64,000 nucleotides of DNA from CAXBDP01 sp041689935 (GCA_041689935.1 JBDNFI010000033.1:1-64000); one strand, 5' to 3'. Counted from the first letter of the stretch, positions 1-9,216 are shown. Program-made: numbers and translations. The notes: a model not told the origin generated them from the letters alone.

Positions 1-117
1 GAATACATCTTCTTTTTTCATAATAGTAAGTGTGTGAATATATCCCGAAAAAGGTATTCCGTAATTTTTCTCGGCCTTTTGTTGGCCGAAAAATTCCAGA
101 ATAACTTTTTCTACCAT
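1..117 (-). CDS. Unidentified partial ORF running off the window start
   Basis: An open frame of 39 codons starts at an ATG at 117 and continues past base 1, so only the N-terminus is visible (begins MVEKVILEFFGQQKAEK). It starts 10 bases after the end of the broken hydrolase reading frame in the same direction. It may be the next gene or the displaced tail of that hydrolase. I do not recognise a family. Confidence is low because the fragment is short. Confidence 0.3.
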   Translation of the reverse strand, partial: MVEKVILEFFGQQKAEKNYGIPFSGYIHTLTIMKKEDVF

Positions 118-127
118 TTACACACTT

Positions 128-931
128 TTAGGGATGGTACCCAGTATTTGAAAATCTTGCTATGTAATTGAAGACTTCCGTTTTATAATTATTAAAATAC
201 GCTTTTGTATAGTAAAAAGCTTTATTACTGATACCTATTATCTCGCTGTTATCCTGATTAGGGTATCATAGAATACTACTCTTTTCTCATATGTATCGTC
301 AATCATTTGTCCGTCTTGTTCAATTTGGTGTCTAAATTGATATCTATAAGACTTGGCTTTTTCCTCGTTGCCTTCACAATTTTTATATAAATTATAAAAA
401 GCATCAGCTTTCATTTTTACCGGATCAATGAAAATGCCTCCATATAGAATCATTCCCGCGATATCTAAATCATATTTTAATTGGTTTAAAGTGACTGTTA
501 CACCTTCTGACCATCCAAACAGAATTATTTTTTTTTCTTTAATTGAGTATTGCTTCGAATCTTTTGAGTAATATAATTTAGACCGTCAATGAAATCTGTA
601 ACAACAAAATCCTTATCACTTGAATTTCGTTTACTTAACTTATCATAACGTAGCGTTGAAAAGCCGAGCTCATATAAATTTCCCGAAATCTCATCAAATA
701 GCTTGAATTCTCTATTGGCGTACTCATTATAAAAACACTCAGGCTTTGAACCAAAACTCAAACTGCCCTCCATATCTTGTTCCCCTGACCCATGAACTAA
801 AACAACTAAAAATTCGCTGTCTTTATTATATTTCAAAATAGATTTTACACCTTCGATTTGAAAGTATCTTGACCTAATAGTAATGAAGAGTAAAGTAAAA
901 TTATTATAATTAAGTTGTATTTAATTTTCAT
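128..931 (-). pseudogene. Alpha/beta hydrolase broken by three frameshifts
   Basis: Reading across frames reconstructs a secreted alpha/beta hydrolase of roughly 265 residues. It has a signal peptide from the ATG at 931 (hydrophobic core LIIIILLYSSLLLG), an oxyanion strand LVVLVHGSGEQD and a nucleophile elbow GWSEG (Gly-x-Ser-x-Gly), then a helical C-terminal part ending near 128. Three breaks interrupt it: near the AAA at 861-863, in the T9 run at 528-536, and in the GGG at 261-263 (plus-strand bases). Each is repaired by adding one base to the homopolymer. The two open pieces are 525-836 and 238-453. It is either a decayed gene or a gene with sequencing undercalls. The frames join so well that the family call is firm and the function is not. 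Confidence 0.7.
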
Positions 932-1050
932 ATAACTTGTTTGAGTAAGCTTAAAATATTTATAAACTAAGCCCTACCTCATTCCTTGCGCAATTCGTCC
1001 GTTTGCGCATATTCGGGTTGTGTACTCCAATTGAAAAGATCCAAGCGGAC

Positions 1051-1072
1051 GCCCGCCTACCGGAGGACAGGC
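1051..1072. repeat. Imperfect GC-rich hairpin, REP-like
   Basis: The bases form an imperfect inverted repeat (GCCCGCC ... GGACAGGC, G-U pairs allowed) in an otherwise AT-rich gap between the broken hydrolase and the methyltransferase gene. Similar GC-rich palindromes around CTACCGG are scattered in Bacteroidota genomes. That resemblance is from memory. The rest of 932-1183 shows no gene. Confidence 0.35.
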
Positions 1073-1183
1073 TTGTACCAGCTAGCCCGATGGAAATTAT
1101 AAATGAGTATTGAACCAATCGGTCAACGCTATTTAGGGAAGGACACTATTCAACCGTCCTCTGTCAACCATCAATAAATTAAA

Positions 1184-2260
1184 TCAATCAACGTTCACAA
1201 GCACCCAAAGTTCTACGACTTCCGAATCGCGCCAATGCTGATCTCGTTTGGTTTTGCCGGAAGCAGCTTGGACTGATTTTTTGAGACATCTTTCCAGTTT
1301 GAACCTCCCGCCCATTGCCAATTCGGTTTCTATCGGATGTTCGGTGGTTACATTGGTTATTTGGGCTAAGTTTGAAAAGATAAGTACCAGCTTTCCTTCA
1401 GGCAACAGTCTTTTTTGAGCCTCAGCAAAAAATTCTGGAAATAAGGCTTTATTATAATAAATAGCGCTGTCAATGTTGCCCAGACCCAAATCATCGGCTT
1501 CTGGCAACCAAGGTGGATTAAACACAATCAATTCGGTTGGTTTATCCCACCTTCCAAAGAGGTGGCCTACATCCAGCTCAATCTTCCGAGACAGTTTTGT
1601 CGCTCCCATATACTCTTTCAATCCCACAATTGCATTGGGATTAGTATCTGTGGCAAACACTTTTTGGAACTGATGCTGCACCATTTGAAAGGACAATACC
1701 CCACAGCCAACGCCCACATCTATAGCTGTCTTTTTTGGCCCTTCGTATCGCTTCAGCCAATTGTCAAAAAGCACTAAATGTTCAAAACGAGTAGGAAAGT
1801 ATGTACCGTAATACGGGTGCAATTTGTTTCGGAGTACGGGTATAGAAATGCCATTTTTGTACCATTCCCACGAACTGTTCAACCCCTGTATTTGAGGAAG
1901 CGTTAAATAGAAATGGTTGTTTTCAGGATAAAATATCTTGAGCCAGCCAATATTTGGAGATTTACCGACAGTTAATTTTTGATCTACAATTTCTAATAAT
2001 ACCAGGTTGGAAAGTCTGCGATATGCCGAGCGATACTCGCGCTGCTCTTGAAAAGATTTGTTGGGTAGTTTTACCGTCAGGTAGTTGTGTAACTCCTGAA
2101 GCAGGGATATTCCATCTTTGTAAAACTCGTCGATTAGTATCCATTCGCCTTGGTCTAAGGCTTTTATGGTAGACGCAACCTCCGTCCCATTTTTAAATGA
2201 TTTTATTTTTTCGCCGATGGCTATTGGCTTTGGTTTGTTTACTTCTATTTTAGAAATCAT
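1184..2260 (-). CDS. Class I SAM-dependent methyltransferase (PrmC/HemK-like core)
   Basis: A 358-residue protein. The first ~150 residues have no recognisable motif. Then HPYYGTYFPTR leads into a Rossmann methyltransferase domain: motif I DVGVGCGVLSF at about 181-191 binds S-adenosylmethionine, an acidic residue at about D205 follows strand 2, and motif IV is NPPW at 248-251. NPPW/NPPY is typical of enzymes that methylate amide or exocyclic amino nitrogens (release-factor glutamine, ribosomal-protein, N6-adenine), so the substrate is a planar nitrogen group but cannot be fixed from sequence. It is a single-gene unit facing away from the perR operon. The N-terminal domain is longer than in PrmC, so I do not assign that name. 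Confidence 0.75.
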   Translation of the reverse strand: MISKIEVNKPKPIAIGEKIKSFKNGTEVASTIKALDQGEWILIDEFYKDGISLLQELHNYLTVKLPNKSFQEQREYRSAYRRLSNLVLLEIVDQKLTVGKSPNIGWLKIFYPENNHFYLTLPQIQGLNSSWEWYKNGISIPVLRNKLHPYYGTYFPTRFEHLVLFDNWLKRYEGPKKTAIDVGVGCGVLSFQMVQHQFQKVFATDTNPNAIVGLKEYMGATKLSRKIELDVGHLFGRWDKPTELIVFNPPWLPEADDLGLGNIDSAIYYNKALFPEFFAEAQKRLLPEGKLVLIFSNLAQITNVTTEHPIETELAMGGRFKLERCLKKSVQAASGKTKRDQHWRDSEVVELWVLVNVD

Positions 2261-2613
2261 AGCTTGGTTTTCTTTTTTGATAAGGTAGATAATCCTTACC
2301 CCCTATTAATGTGATTTAATATTGAATATTCAAATATCGTTGGATAATAACGTAGATAATTATTTGAAGCGAAATTTTCTTACTGGAAATACGCAGAAAT
2401 TAATGTAGCGCCAAGTTGGAGGACATTATCAATGACAAGGATATTGGGAAAGCGGAAGTTGTCTAGTCCTGAAATAGGTTTACACAAGGAACATGTAAAA
2501 TGAAAGGAGAGATAAAAACAGGCACGCGGGCAACATGGCTGGCGTGGGCGTATGTGGATGTAGGATGCTTACCGAACCAAGCCAATTAAAAAGAATCAAA
2601 AAAACTTGTGCTA
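2261..2613. other. Gap upstream of perR; possible old insertion-sequence scar
   Basis: No gene is supported here. Around 2467-2485 the text TCCTGAAATAGGTTTACAC resembles terminal sequences of insertion elements common in Bacteroidota, and the following ~100 bases are richer in GC than the flanks. No partner inverted end or transposase is present, so this is at most a remnant. A 28-codon ORF begins in it (ATG near 2500) without support. Confidence 0.2.
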
Positions 2614-2649
2614 CCTAGAAACAATTCTTAAATTTGAATTGTATCTAGG
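2614..2649. promoter_or_regulatory. 36-bp palindrome, candidate PerR/Fur-family operator
   Basis: The arms CCTAGAAACAATTC and GAATTGTATCTAGG are reverse complements at 13 of 14 positions around an 8-base AT centre. The element ends 26 bases before the perR start codon. AT-rich palindromes directly ahead of Fur-family genes are usually autoregulatory operators that also control downstream peroxide-defence genes. The palindrome is seen directly; the regulator assignment is inference. Confidence 0.6.
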
Positions 2650-2675
2650 AGAGAATAACTCTCTTTAAAGAATAA

Positions 2676-3092
2676 ATGCGAAATCAACAATTAATAGATC
2701 AGCTAAAAGACAAGAAATTAAGGGTTACCCCTCAACGGATTGCTATATTCGAAGCTATCAAAAAGCTGAATAATCACCCGACGGCAGATAATATAATCAA
2801 CTATGTGAAGAAAAACCACCCAAATATATCGGTGGGGACGGTTTATAAGATTTTGGATTCGCTGGTAGAGGCTGATCTGCTAAATAGAGTGAAAACGGAG
2901 AATGGTATTATGCGCTATGACCCATTTGTTGCCAAACATCATCACTTATACTGCGCTGAGTCGGATAAAATTGAAGACTATGAAGATGGCGAATTGGATC
3001 AAATAATCAGTGAGTATTTCAAAAACAAAGAAATCAAGAATTTTCAAATCAACGATATTAAACTACAAATAAGCGGAAAATTTAAAAAATAG
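2676..3092 (+). CDS. perR: Fur-family transcriptional repressor, PerR-like
   Basis: A 138-residue metalloregulator with an N-terminal winged helix (VTPQRIAIFEAI ... SVGTVYKILDSLVEADLL, residues ~17-70) and a C-terminal metal-binding half containing KHHHLYC at 87-93. It has one cysteine only, so the paired CxxC structural zinc site of most Fur proteins is missing. Candidate regulatory-metal ligands are H34, D82, H88 and H90. It lies 3 bases before katG, giving a regulator-effector operon. PerR senses hydrogen peroxide by metal-catalysed histidine oxidation and releases catalase genes. The operon context makes PerR much more likely than Fur or Zur. A palindrome at 2614-2649 probably binds it. 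Confidence 0.8.
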   Translation: MRNQQLIDQLKDKKLRVTPQRIAIFEAIKKLNNHPTADNIINYVKKNHPNISVGTVYKILDSLVEADLLNRVKTENGIMRYDPFVAKHHHLYCAESDKIEDYEDGELDQIISEYFKNKEIKNFQINDIKLQISGKFKK

Positions 3093-3095
3093 AAT

Positions 3096-5267
3096 ATGGA
3101 AAACATGAAAGCTGGAAAGTGCCCTGTGATGCACGGCGCAAATACTCAAACGACTGATTCTGTAACAGGTTGGTGGCCCAAAGCCCTGAACATCGATATT
3201 CTGCATCAGCACGACAGAAAGACCAATCCAAATGACGAAGGCTTCAATTACAAAGAAGCATTTCTTGAACTGGATTTGGAAGTGTTAAAAAGTGATCTCA
3301 AAGCATTGATGACGGATAGTCAAGATTGGTGGCCTGCCGATTGGGGTCACTATGGTGGTTTGATGATTCGTATGGCATGGCATTCCGCGGGAACTTACCG
3401 AATAGCAGATGGGCGTGGAGGTAGCAATACAGGCAACCAGCGTTTTGCACCATTGAATAGCTGGCCAGATAATGGCAACTTAGATAAGGCACGTAGATTA
3501 TTGTGGCCGATTAAAAAGAAGTATGGAAATAGCCTTTCTTGGGCGGATTTATTTATCCTTGCCGGCAATATGGCCTATGAGTCTATGGGATTCAAAACAT
3601 TTGGTTTTGCGGGAGGACGTGAAGATATATGGCATCCTGAAAAAGATATAAGCTGGGGTCCGGAAAAAGAATGGCTTGCTGCTACTAAAAACAGATATGC
3701 AGATGATAGCAATCGCGAATCTTTAGAAAATCCTTTGGCTGCTGTACAAATGGGCTTGATCTACGTAAATCCTGAAGGAGTAGATGGCAACCCAGATCCA
3801 CTAAGGACCGCCCATGATGTTCGCGAAACATTTAAGCGAATGGCCATGAATGATGAAGAAACCATGGCACTAACGGCGGGAGGACATACAGTAGGTAAGG
3901 CACACGGAAACAGTGATCCATCAATTTTGGGGGAAAGTCCCGAAGGAGGCGAAATATATGATGCCGGTTTCGGATGGATGAACCCTACCCGCAAAGGAAA
4001 TGCTGAGGATACCGTAACCAGTGGGCTAGAAGGAGCATGGACAACTATTCCAGACAGATGGGATCACGCATATTTCCATTTATTATTGAACCACGAATGG
4101 GAGCTAAAGAAGAGCCCAGCCGGTGCTTGGCAATGGGAACCAATCAACATCAAAGAAGAAGACAAACCTTTTGATGCACACATTCCCAACGTACGCAGAA
4201 ATCCAATCATGACTGATGCGGATATGGCCATGAAAATGGATCCTGAGTACAGGAAAATCACGGAGCGTTTCGCTAAAGATCCAGCACACTTTGAAGATGT
4301 ATTTGCTAGAGCTTGGTTTAAATTAACACACCGCGACTTAGGCCCAAAGAGCCGCTACCTGGGTGCAGATGTGCCAAAAGAAGATCTTATCTGGCAAGAC
4401 CCAATCCCAGCAGTCGATTACACACTTTCAACTGCTGAAATTGAAGATTTGAAAGCAAAACTATTGAACTGCGGCTTAACGAGTACTGAGCTTATCAATA
4501 CAGCATGGGACAGTGCAAGAACATTCCGTGGTTCTGATTTAAGAGGAGGTGCCAATGGCGCAAGAATCCGTCTTTCGCCACAGAAATTCTGGGAAGGAAA
4601 TGAACCACAGCGCCTTGAGAAGGTGATCAACAAGCTTACTGAAATTCAAGCAGGCTTAAGTAAGAAGGTGAGTATCGCTGATTTGATCGTCTTAGCTGGA
4701 ACAGCAGCTGTTGAAAAGGCAGCGCATGAAGCGAGTGTGAACGTGAACGTTCCGTTTGTACCCGGTAGAGGTGATGCAACAGCGGAAATGACGGATGTAG
4801 AATCCTTTGACGTGCTTGAGCCTATTCATGATGGATTTAGAAACTGGCTGAAGAAGTCTTATTCGATAGAACCAGAAGAGCTTCTGTTGGATAGAGCGCA
4901 GCTTATGGGCTTAACTGCTATTGAGATGACAGCTTTGATAGGTGGTATGCGAGTGTTAGGGACTAATCATGGCGGCACAAAGCATGGAGTATTTACGGAT
5001 CGTGTAGGTGTGCTTAGCAATGACTTCTTTGTAAATATCACAGACATGAACTACACTTGGAAGCCAGCTGGAGAAAACGTATACAATATCGTGGACAGAA
5101 AGAGTGGCCAAACGAAGTGGACAGCCACTAGAATAGATTTGGTATTTGGGTCAAACTCAATATTACGTTCTTATTGTGAGTTTTATGCGCAAGATACTAA
5201 TAAAGAAAAGTTCGTGAAGGACTTCGTAAATGCATGGACTAAAGTGATGAATGCAGATCGTTTTTAG
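3096..5267 (+). CDS. katG: Catalase-peroxidase
   Basis: A 723-residue bifunctional haem enzyme that destroys hydrogen peroxide. Both family domains are present: the active N-terminal haem domain and the degenerate C-terminal copy. The distal triad is R92, W95, H96 (in MIRMAWHSAGTYR). W95, Y223 and M249 form the Met-Tyr-Trp cross-link needed for catalase activity, and the spacing of Y223 and M249 matches characterised KatG. The proximal haem ligand is H264 in TAGGHTVG. Length matches the family. It has no signal peptide, so it is cytoplasmic. It is co-transcribed with perR and ends at a strong terminator. Two GCGGGAGG octamers lie within it. Confidence 0.97.
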   Translation: MENMKAGKCPVMHGANTQTTDSVTGWWPKALNIDILHQHDRKTNPNDEGFNYKEAFLELDLEVLKSDLKALMTDSQDWWPADWGHYGGLMIRMAWHSAGTYRIADGRGGSNTGNQRFAPLNSWPDNGNLDKARRLLWPIKKKYGNSLSWADLFILAGNMAYESMGFKTFGFAGGREDIWHPEKDISWGPEKEWLAATKNRYADDSNRESLENPLAAVQMGLIYVNPEGVDGNPDPLRTAHDVRETFKRMAMNDEETMALTAGGHTVGKAHGNSDPSILGESPEGGEIYDAGFGWMNPTRKGNAEDTVTSGLEGAWTTIPDRWDHAYFHLLLNHEWELKKSPAGAWQWEPINIKEEDKPFDAHIPNVRRNPIMTDADMAMKMDPEYRKITERFAKDPAHFEDVFARAWFKLTHRDLGPKSRYLGADVPKEDLIWQDPIPAVDYTLSTAEIEDLKAKLLNCGLTSTELINTAWDSARTFRGSDLRGGANGARIRLSPQKFWEGNEPQRLEKVINKLTEIQAGLSKKVSIADLIVLAGTAAVEKAAHEASVNVNVPFVPGRGDATAEMTDVESFDVLEPIHDGFRNWLKKSYSIEPEELLLDRAQLMGLTAIEMTALIGGMRVLGTNHGGTKHGVFTDRVGVLSNDFFVNITDMNYTWKPAGENVYNIVDRKSGQTKWTATRIDLVFGSNSILRSYCEFYAQDTNKEKFVKDFVNAWTKVMNADRF

Positions 5268-5320
5268 TAGCATTAGTCATTGCAAACTATTATAAATAGG
5301 CTGTAGGTCTGTTACTTTTA

Positions 5321-5353
5321 AACCGAGGGAAATTATTTTCCTCGGTTTTTTTT
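5321..5353 (+). terminator. Rho-independent terminator after katG
   Basis: Stem AACCGAGG ... CCTCGGTT with an AT-rich loop, followed by a run of T. It closes the perR-katG operon 54 bases after the katG stop. Confidence 0.85.
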
Positions 5354-5462
5354 ATGGATGCTAAGGATGGTATGGCCATTGCAAAAATTTGTCTTTATGG
5401 GCAGGTAAATGGGGAAGTCACCGATTTGGAGACTATTTCGCACATTAATTTTTAAAAATGGC

Positions 5463-6143
5463 TTAAGCATTTTCCTTCTCATCTTCAGCTGCCAACAGGC
5501 ACTCTCCTTCAAACTCCAGAGTGGTAAATTCCTCGTCTTTCATCCAATACTCGGAAGTTGCCAAAGTGAAATTTGTCGCATCTTTTTTATTCAATTCCCA
5601 TAAAACTGCCTCGGCTTCCACAAATTGCGTATCTGTGCTCATTTTTTCGGTAAACAATCTTTTAATGAGACTTCTATTTGAAAGGCCGTTGTTAAAGGAC
5701 TTTAAAACAATTTCTTTCGTAATATCCTCCTCGTAGCCATCTTTAGAAAGAATAGTAAATTCTATAACAGTCGCTCTTGCATTTGGAAACTTCCCATTGT
5801 AGGCCTTATAGAGCAATTGGTTGACGTTGAATAAGGTATAATGCAAGTCAATTTCTGGATACTCTTCACATACCTTGTCAATCAACATATCGTTAGAAAT
5901 CTGAGCAATCTGACCTTCATTTAGCCGGTCAGAAAGTTTATAGCTTAATACAATCTCGGCAGCTTCATTTGGTTCAAAATCTGTAATGGCCATGTAGAGC
6001 ATTTCCTTCAAATTTTCTGGCTTTATGGTATTTGCATCAGGAAAATTAAACTGCTCCAATAGATTGATGTAATCTTGATTCTGCCAATAGTTAGTAATTT
6101 CTTCTACGGTTGTAAGGCTATTGATTGTGATATTAAATTTCAT
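5463..6143 (-). CDS. Hypothetical protein, 226 aa
   Basis: A soluble acidic protein with no signal peptide or membrane segment. It begins MKFNITINSLTTVEEITNYW and ends in an acidic tail (LLAAEDEKENA). The body is mainly helical, with a stretch ARATVIEFTILSKDGYEEDI that could form strands. I recognise no catalytic motif or family. It stands alone, converging on the katG terminator. Composition resembles the neighbouring coding DNA and the long clean frame argues for a real gene. Confidence 0.6.
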   Translation of the reverse strand: MKFNITINSLTTVEEITNYWQNQDYINLLEQFNFPDANTIKPENLKEMLYMAITDFEPNEAAEIVLSYKLSDRLNEGQIAQISNDMLIDKVCEEYPEIDLHYTLFNVNQLLYKAYNGKFPNARATVIEFTILSKDGYEEDITKEIVLKSFNNGLSNRSLIKRLFTEKMSTDTQFVEAEAVLWELNKKDATNFTLATSEYWMKDEEFTTLEFEGECLLAAEDEKENA

Positions 6144-6379
6144 ATTTTTCGTTAATCCTAATTCTACCGACTCTCAAAGCTATTCGGTGTGTGCTCCTTT
6201 GGAATGTGAGGTCATCTTTCTAAGAGGTCAACGCCCTATCAGTACAACGAACCTCAGCTAGGCATGTTGGCGTTTTCTTTAGTCAAGTATAAAAACCATA
6301 AATCTAGAATCCAACGCAAAATTTAATCACTGAACCACCCGCTTTCATTTTCCTCGCCCAATGCAACTTTGCAATTAGG

Positions 6380-6652
6380 CTAATTCCTTAAGAATAGTAC
6401 TACCGCAGCAGCTAGAATAACTAGCAATGAATATAGATAAAGAGATTTTGGACTAAATTTTTCCTTCACCAAAAAGACCAAAGAAAATACTGGAAGAATA
6501 AATAGTGAAGCGATCATCGGCAGCCATAACATTTCGAATAGTGCACCGCTCACCGCAAAATGATAAACATCCACAAACTGTACCAAGCACCAGAAAACTG
6601 CCGTTAGAATACTTAAACCAAAGACGATTTTAGATTTGTTGTTTGCTTTCAT
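6380..6652 (-). CDS. Small integral membrane protein, 90 aa
   Basis: Three hydrophobic segments are visible at about 9-28, 36-62 and 71-88, with short charged loops (KEKFSPK). It starts MKANNKSK, a positively charged N-terminus that favours a cytoplasmic start. It matches no family I can name. It lies alone between a hypothetical gene and a broken esterase, in an accessory region. Confidence 0.5.
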   Translation of the reverse strand: MKANNKSKIVFGLSILTAVFWCLVQFVDVYHFAVSGALFEMLWLPMIASLFILPVFSLVFLVKEKFSPKSLYLYSLLVILAAAVVLFLRN

Positions 6653-6762
6653 ATTATAGAATTCTTAGTTATGGTCTTCTTATTTCGAAGGAATGTTATG
6701 TGCCAAAACCAATTTATAGGCACGTTAAAAAAGGTTATCAATTTTGAAATTACATCTTATGA

Positions 6763-7580
6763 TTAAGTATTGTTATATCCATAAAAGGCTAAATACTCAT
6801 GGTATTCATATGCTAAGCTTAGCGAATTCACTTTTCCATTCATCCATTGACTTTGGTACACGTGAACAATAGGGTCTATACTTCCATGAAATAGGATGGT
6901 GGGTTGGCTATTGGAAAAAATATTCCAATATGAACTTACACTTTCATACACCACATCATCCCAAGGCTGCCCCGCATATTCTGCTAAAATATCGACCACT
7001 GAGCCTCCTAAGCAAATATTTGTGCTATTGTACCATGTCCAACCCTTGCTTGCGGTTGAGCCAAAAATACTCGCCACACAATTGATATTATCATGGTCAT
7101 TGTATTTATGCGCATAAATCATGGCAAGTTGACCGCCAGCACTAGCTCCATTCATACCCATTTCTGATGATATTTGATATTCATTTAACTTGGCTAATAC
7201 ATCTCCAATCGCCATATTGATATCATCCATTATTTCATCATGATGATTGGCATCGGCATTAATGCCAATCGGTAGTTCATATTTACGATAGCAATATTCT
7301 TTCATCTACTTTTGATTAGGTTAATATACTGGTTGAAATCTTCTTTTTGTCTTGCTTTCCACGCTCCACCATGTATAATTAGAATAACGGGCGTGTTAAC
7401 ATCCCGCCCTGCCGGCAAATGAATATCATATTTCTGCCTTCGATGGTTTCCATAACTAACGTCAGTAATCGTAATGTCAGTTAAATTACTATTACCTGGA
7501 GGATCAATGGTGGTTGATCCTTCTTCAGTACAAGAGCAGAGTACAATAATAGACAGTAGAATATAAATTGCTTTATTCAT
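6763..7580 (-). pseudogene. Secreted carboxylesterase (BD-FAE-like alpha/beta hydrolase), disrupted
   Basis: The N-terminal piece (7302-7580) has a lipoprotein signal ending CSCTEEG and the oxyanion motif HGGAW. The C-terminal piece (6763-7305) carries the nucleophile elbow GASAGG and an Asp turn HGSIDPIV. Between them a TGA at 7302-7304 interrupts the frame. After it the same frame reads KNIAIVNMNYRLA, the conserved strand of this family, and a one-base loss near 7259-7262 then shifts to the second piece. So at least one nonsense and one frameshift change are present, and the C-terminal catalytic His is not evident. Beyond the final stop, in-frame residues DVISKLITFF resemble the lost C-terminal helix. 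The family call is firm; the gene is very probably inactive. Confidence 0.75.
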
Positions 7581-7810
7581 AAGATTATTTCAAGGGTGAG
7601 CGTAGTAATAGAACGTACAGCTGATATAATGAACGTACAATAGATCTAAATTTTAGTTGAGCCAGTTTTTTTATTTATTGTTTCCCAAAAGTACTTTTTA
7701 AGTTAGTTAATTTATTGATAATGTTCTATTTATGAGTTCGATTTATAATTAGGTGAGTTTCAGTATTTGAATATAGCCAGTAAATATGCAACAAAAAAAC
7801 AGACAATATA

Positions 7811-8668
7811 TTAAGCACAATTTTCATAATTGACAATTCCGTATTGTTCAGGTGTTTTATATCCTAAATAGGAATGGATTCTTTTGCGATTATACCATAT
7901 TTCAATAAACTCAAACACCTCATTTTTCGCATGTAAAATGCTATTATAGTCGATATGATGGATCATTTCTGATTTCAATATCTTAAAGAAATTTTCGGCT
8001 ACTGCATTATCCCAACAGTTCCCTTTCCTGCTCATGCTGCTTAGAATTCCATATTTTTTGATCTCCTTTTTACATTCATGACTCGCATATTGCACCCCTC
8101 TATCTGAATGAAATAGCACCTCATATGTTGGCCTATTTCTGATTGCCATACGCCATGCTGCCAATACGGTTTGGGTTGTAGTCATGGTGGTGCTTAATGC
8201 CCAACCAATTACTTTTCTATCAAACAAATCCAAAACAATGGTGAGATATAACCACCCCTGTTTTGTAGGGATATAGGTAATATCAGATACCCACTTTTGT
8301 CCAGGTCTATTTGCCGAAAAATCTTTATCAAGATGGTTTTCTGCCACTGGAAATGAATGGTTTGAATCTGTAGTAGCACATCTATACTTCTTTTTGATTA
8401 TGCTCCTAAGACCTTCACTACGCATCATTCTAGCCACCCTTGGTCGAGATATGGAATATCCTAAACTGGTTAATTCTTCTGTTATTTTGATACTTCCATA
8501 TCTACTCTTACTACCCTTGTAAATAGCTCCTATGATCGTTTTTAGTTGATTTGATTCTATTTCCCGTTTTGATGGCTTTCGATCTAACCAATCATAATAA
8601 CCACTCCTGCTTACTTTGAATACCTTACACATCCTCTCAACGACATATTTTGATTCATTCTCGCTCAT
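7811..8668 (-). CDS. IS3-family transposase OrfB (DDE integrase core)
   Basis: A 285-residue protein with an HTH_21-like N-terminus (YVVERMCKVFKVSRSGYYDWL, then helices to ~70) and an rve integrase domain. The catalytic triad is visible: D in VSDITYIPT, D in FHSDRGVQY and E in NAVAENFFKILKSE. The end HSYLGYKTPEQY is typical of the family. The ATG overlaps the TGA that would end full-length orfA (ATGA), the usual coupling. Its frame is intact. Confidence 0.92.
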   Translation of the reverse strand: MSENESKYVVERMCKVFKVSRSGYYDWLDRKPSKREIESNQLKTIIGAIYKGSKSRYGSIKITEELTSLGYSISRPRVARMMRSEGLRSIIKKKYRCATTDSNHSFPVAENHLDKDFSANRPGQKWVSDITYIPTKQGWLYLTIVLDLFDRKVIGWALSTTMTTTQTVLAAWRMAIRNRPTYEVLFHSDRGVQYASHECKKEIKKYGILSSMSRKGNCWDNAVAENFFKILKSEMIHHIDYNSILHAKNEVFEFIEIWYNRKRIHSYLGYKTPEQYGIVNYENCA

Positions 8669-8736
8669 GAATTTGAATATTTGCCGTCTCCCTTAGAGAA
8701 GATGCGTACTGCCTTTTTTAAGATGTCCCTTTCTTC

Positions 8737-8979
8737 TTAAGCGTCTTTAAGCTCTTTTTTAAGGCGGACTATCTCTTTCTGCTCTGTGGTTAAATTAGCA
8801 TTCCCATGACCTGTAAAACTCGCTTCACTAAACTGTTTATACTCTCTTTGCCAACGACGAACTAGCTCGTCACGAATACCCAATTCATCGGAAACTGTTT
8901 GAGTTGACTTACCTGTCAAACATAAATTAACAGCCATCATTTTAAACTCCTTATCGAAGCTTCTTCTTTCTCTTTTCAT
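8737..8979 (-). pseudogene. IS3-family OrfA, truncated by a nonsense codon
   Basis: The visible 80 residues form the DNA-binding helix-turn-helix of an IS3 OrfA (RRSFDKEFKMMAVNLCLTGKS ... ELVRRWQREYKQF). The frame stops at TAA 8737-8739, but the same frame continues EERDILKKAVRIFSKGDGKY to 8665, which is the expected leucine-zipper end of OrfA, about 104 residues in all. A single GAA-to-TAA change explains this. Loss of the zipper segment should prevent formation of the OrfAB transposase. Confidence 0.75.
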
Positions 8980-9216
8980 AATCAGTAAATTTAAACATTA
9001 CGTGCTTAACTTACTGTCCAGTCAAATGTAGCAGGTCCAATTTGTTTCAATATCCTTTTAACAAATCTGTGATTTCCTTCCAGAACGAGCAGGATTGGTG
9101 GAGAAAGAGGAGGAGTATTTGCGGAGCAGTTGTGCCGATTTTTATGGTATCTGAAAAGGGCCATTGGAGTTGGAATTAATTTAGGGGTATCGGATGGAAG
9201 GTCCTCTTTATTTATA

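Larger units (their letters stand above)
7800..9020 (-). mobile_element. IS3-family insertion sequence, about 1.22 kb
   Basis: Two transposase frames are bounded by imperfect 19-bp inverted ends: at 7800-7818 ending TTAAGCAC, and at 9002-9020 whose reverse complement is TGGACAGTAAGTTAAGCAC. They match at about 14 of 19 positions. The orfB stop lies within the left end, as is usual in this family. I see no clear target duplication. orfA carries a nonsense codon, so autonomous transposition is doubtful. Confidence 0.7.

Noticed and set aside
2440..2560. Insertion-sequence end near the methyltransferase gene
   Set aside because: Only one end-like sequence from memory, with no second end or transposase.
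3298..4633. Several 60-77 codon ORFs antisense to katG
   Set aside because: All lie inside a fully conserved enzyme gene and show no independent features.
7609..7645. Two direct copies of GAACGTACA about 22 bases apart
   Set aside because: Only two copies, with no replication or partition gene nearby, so no iteron claim.
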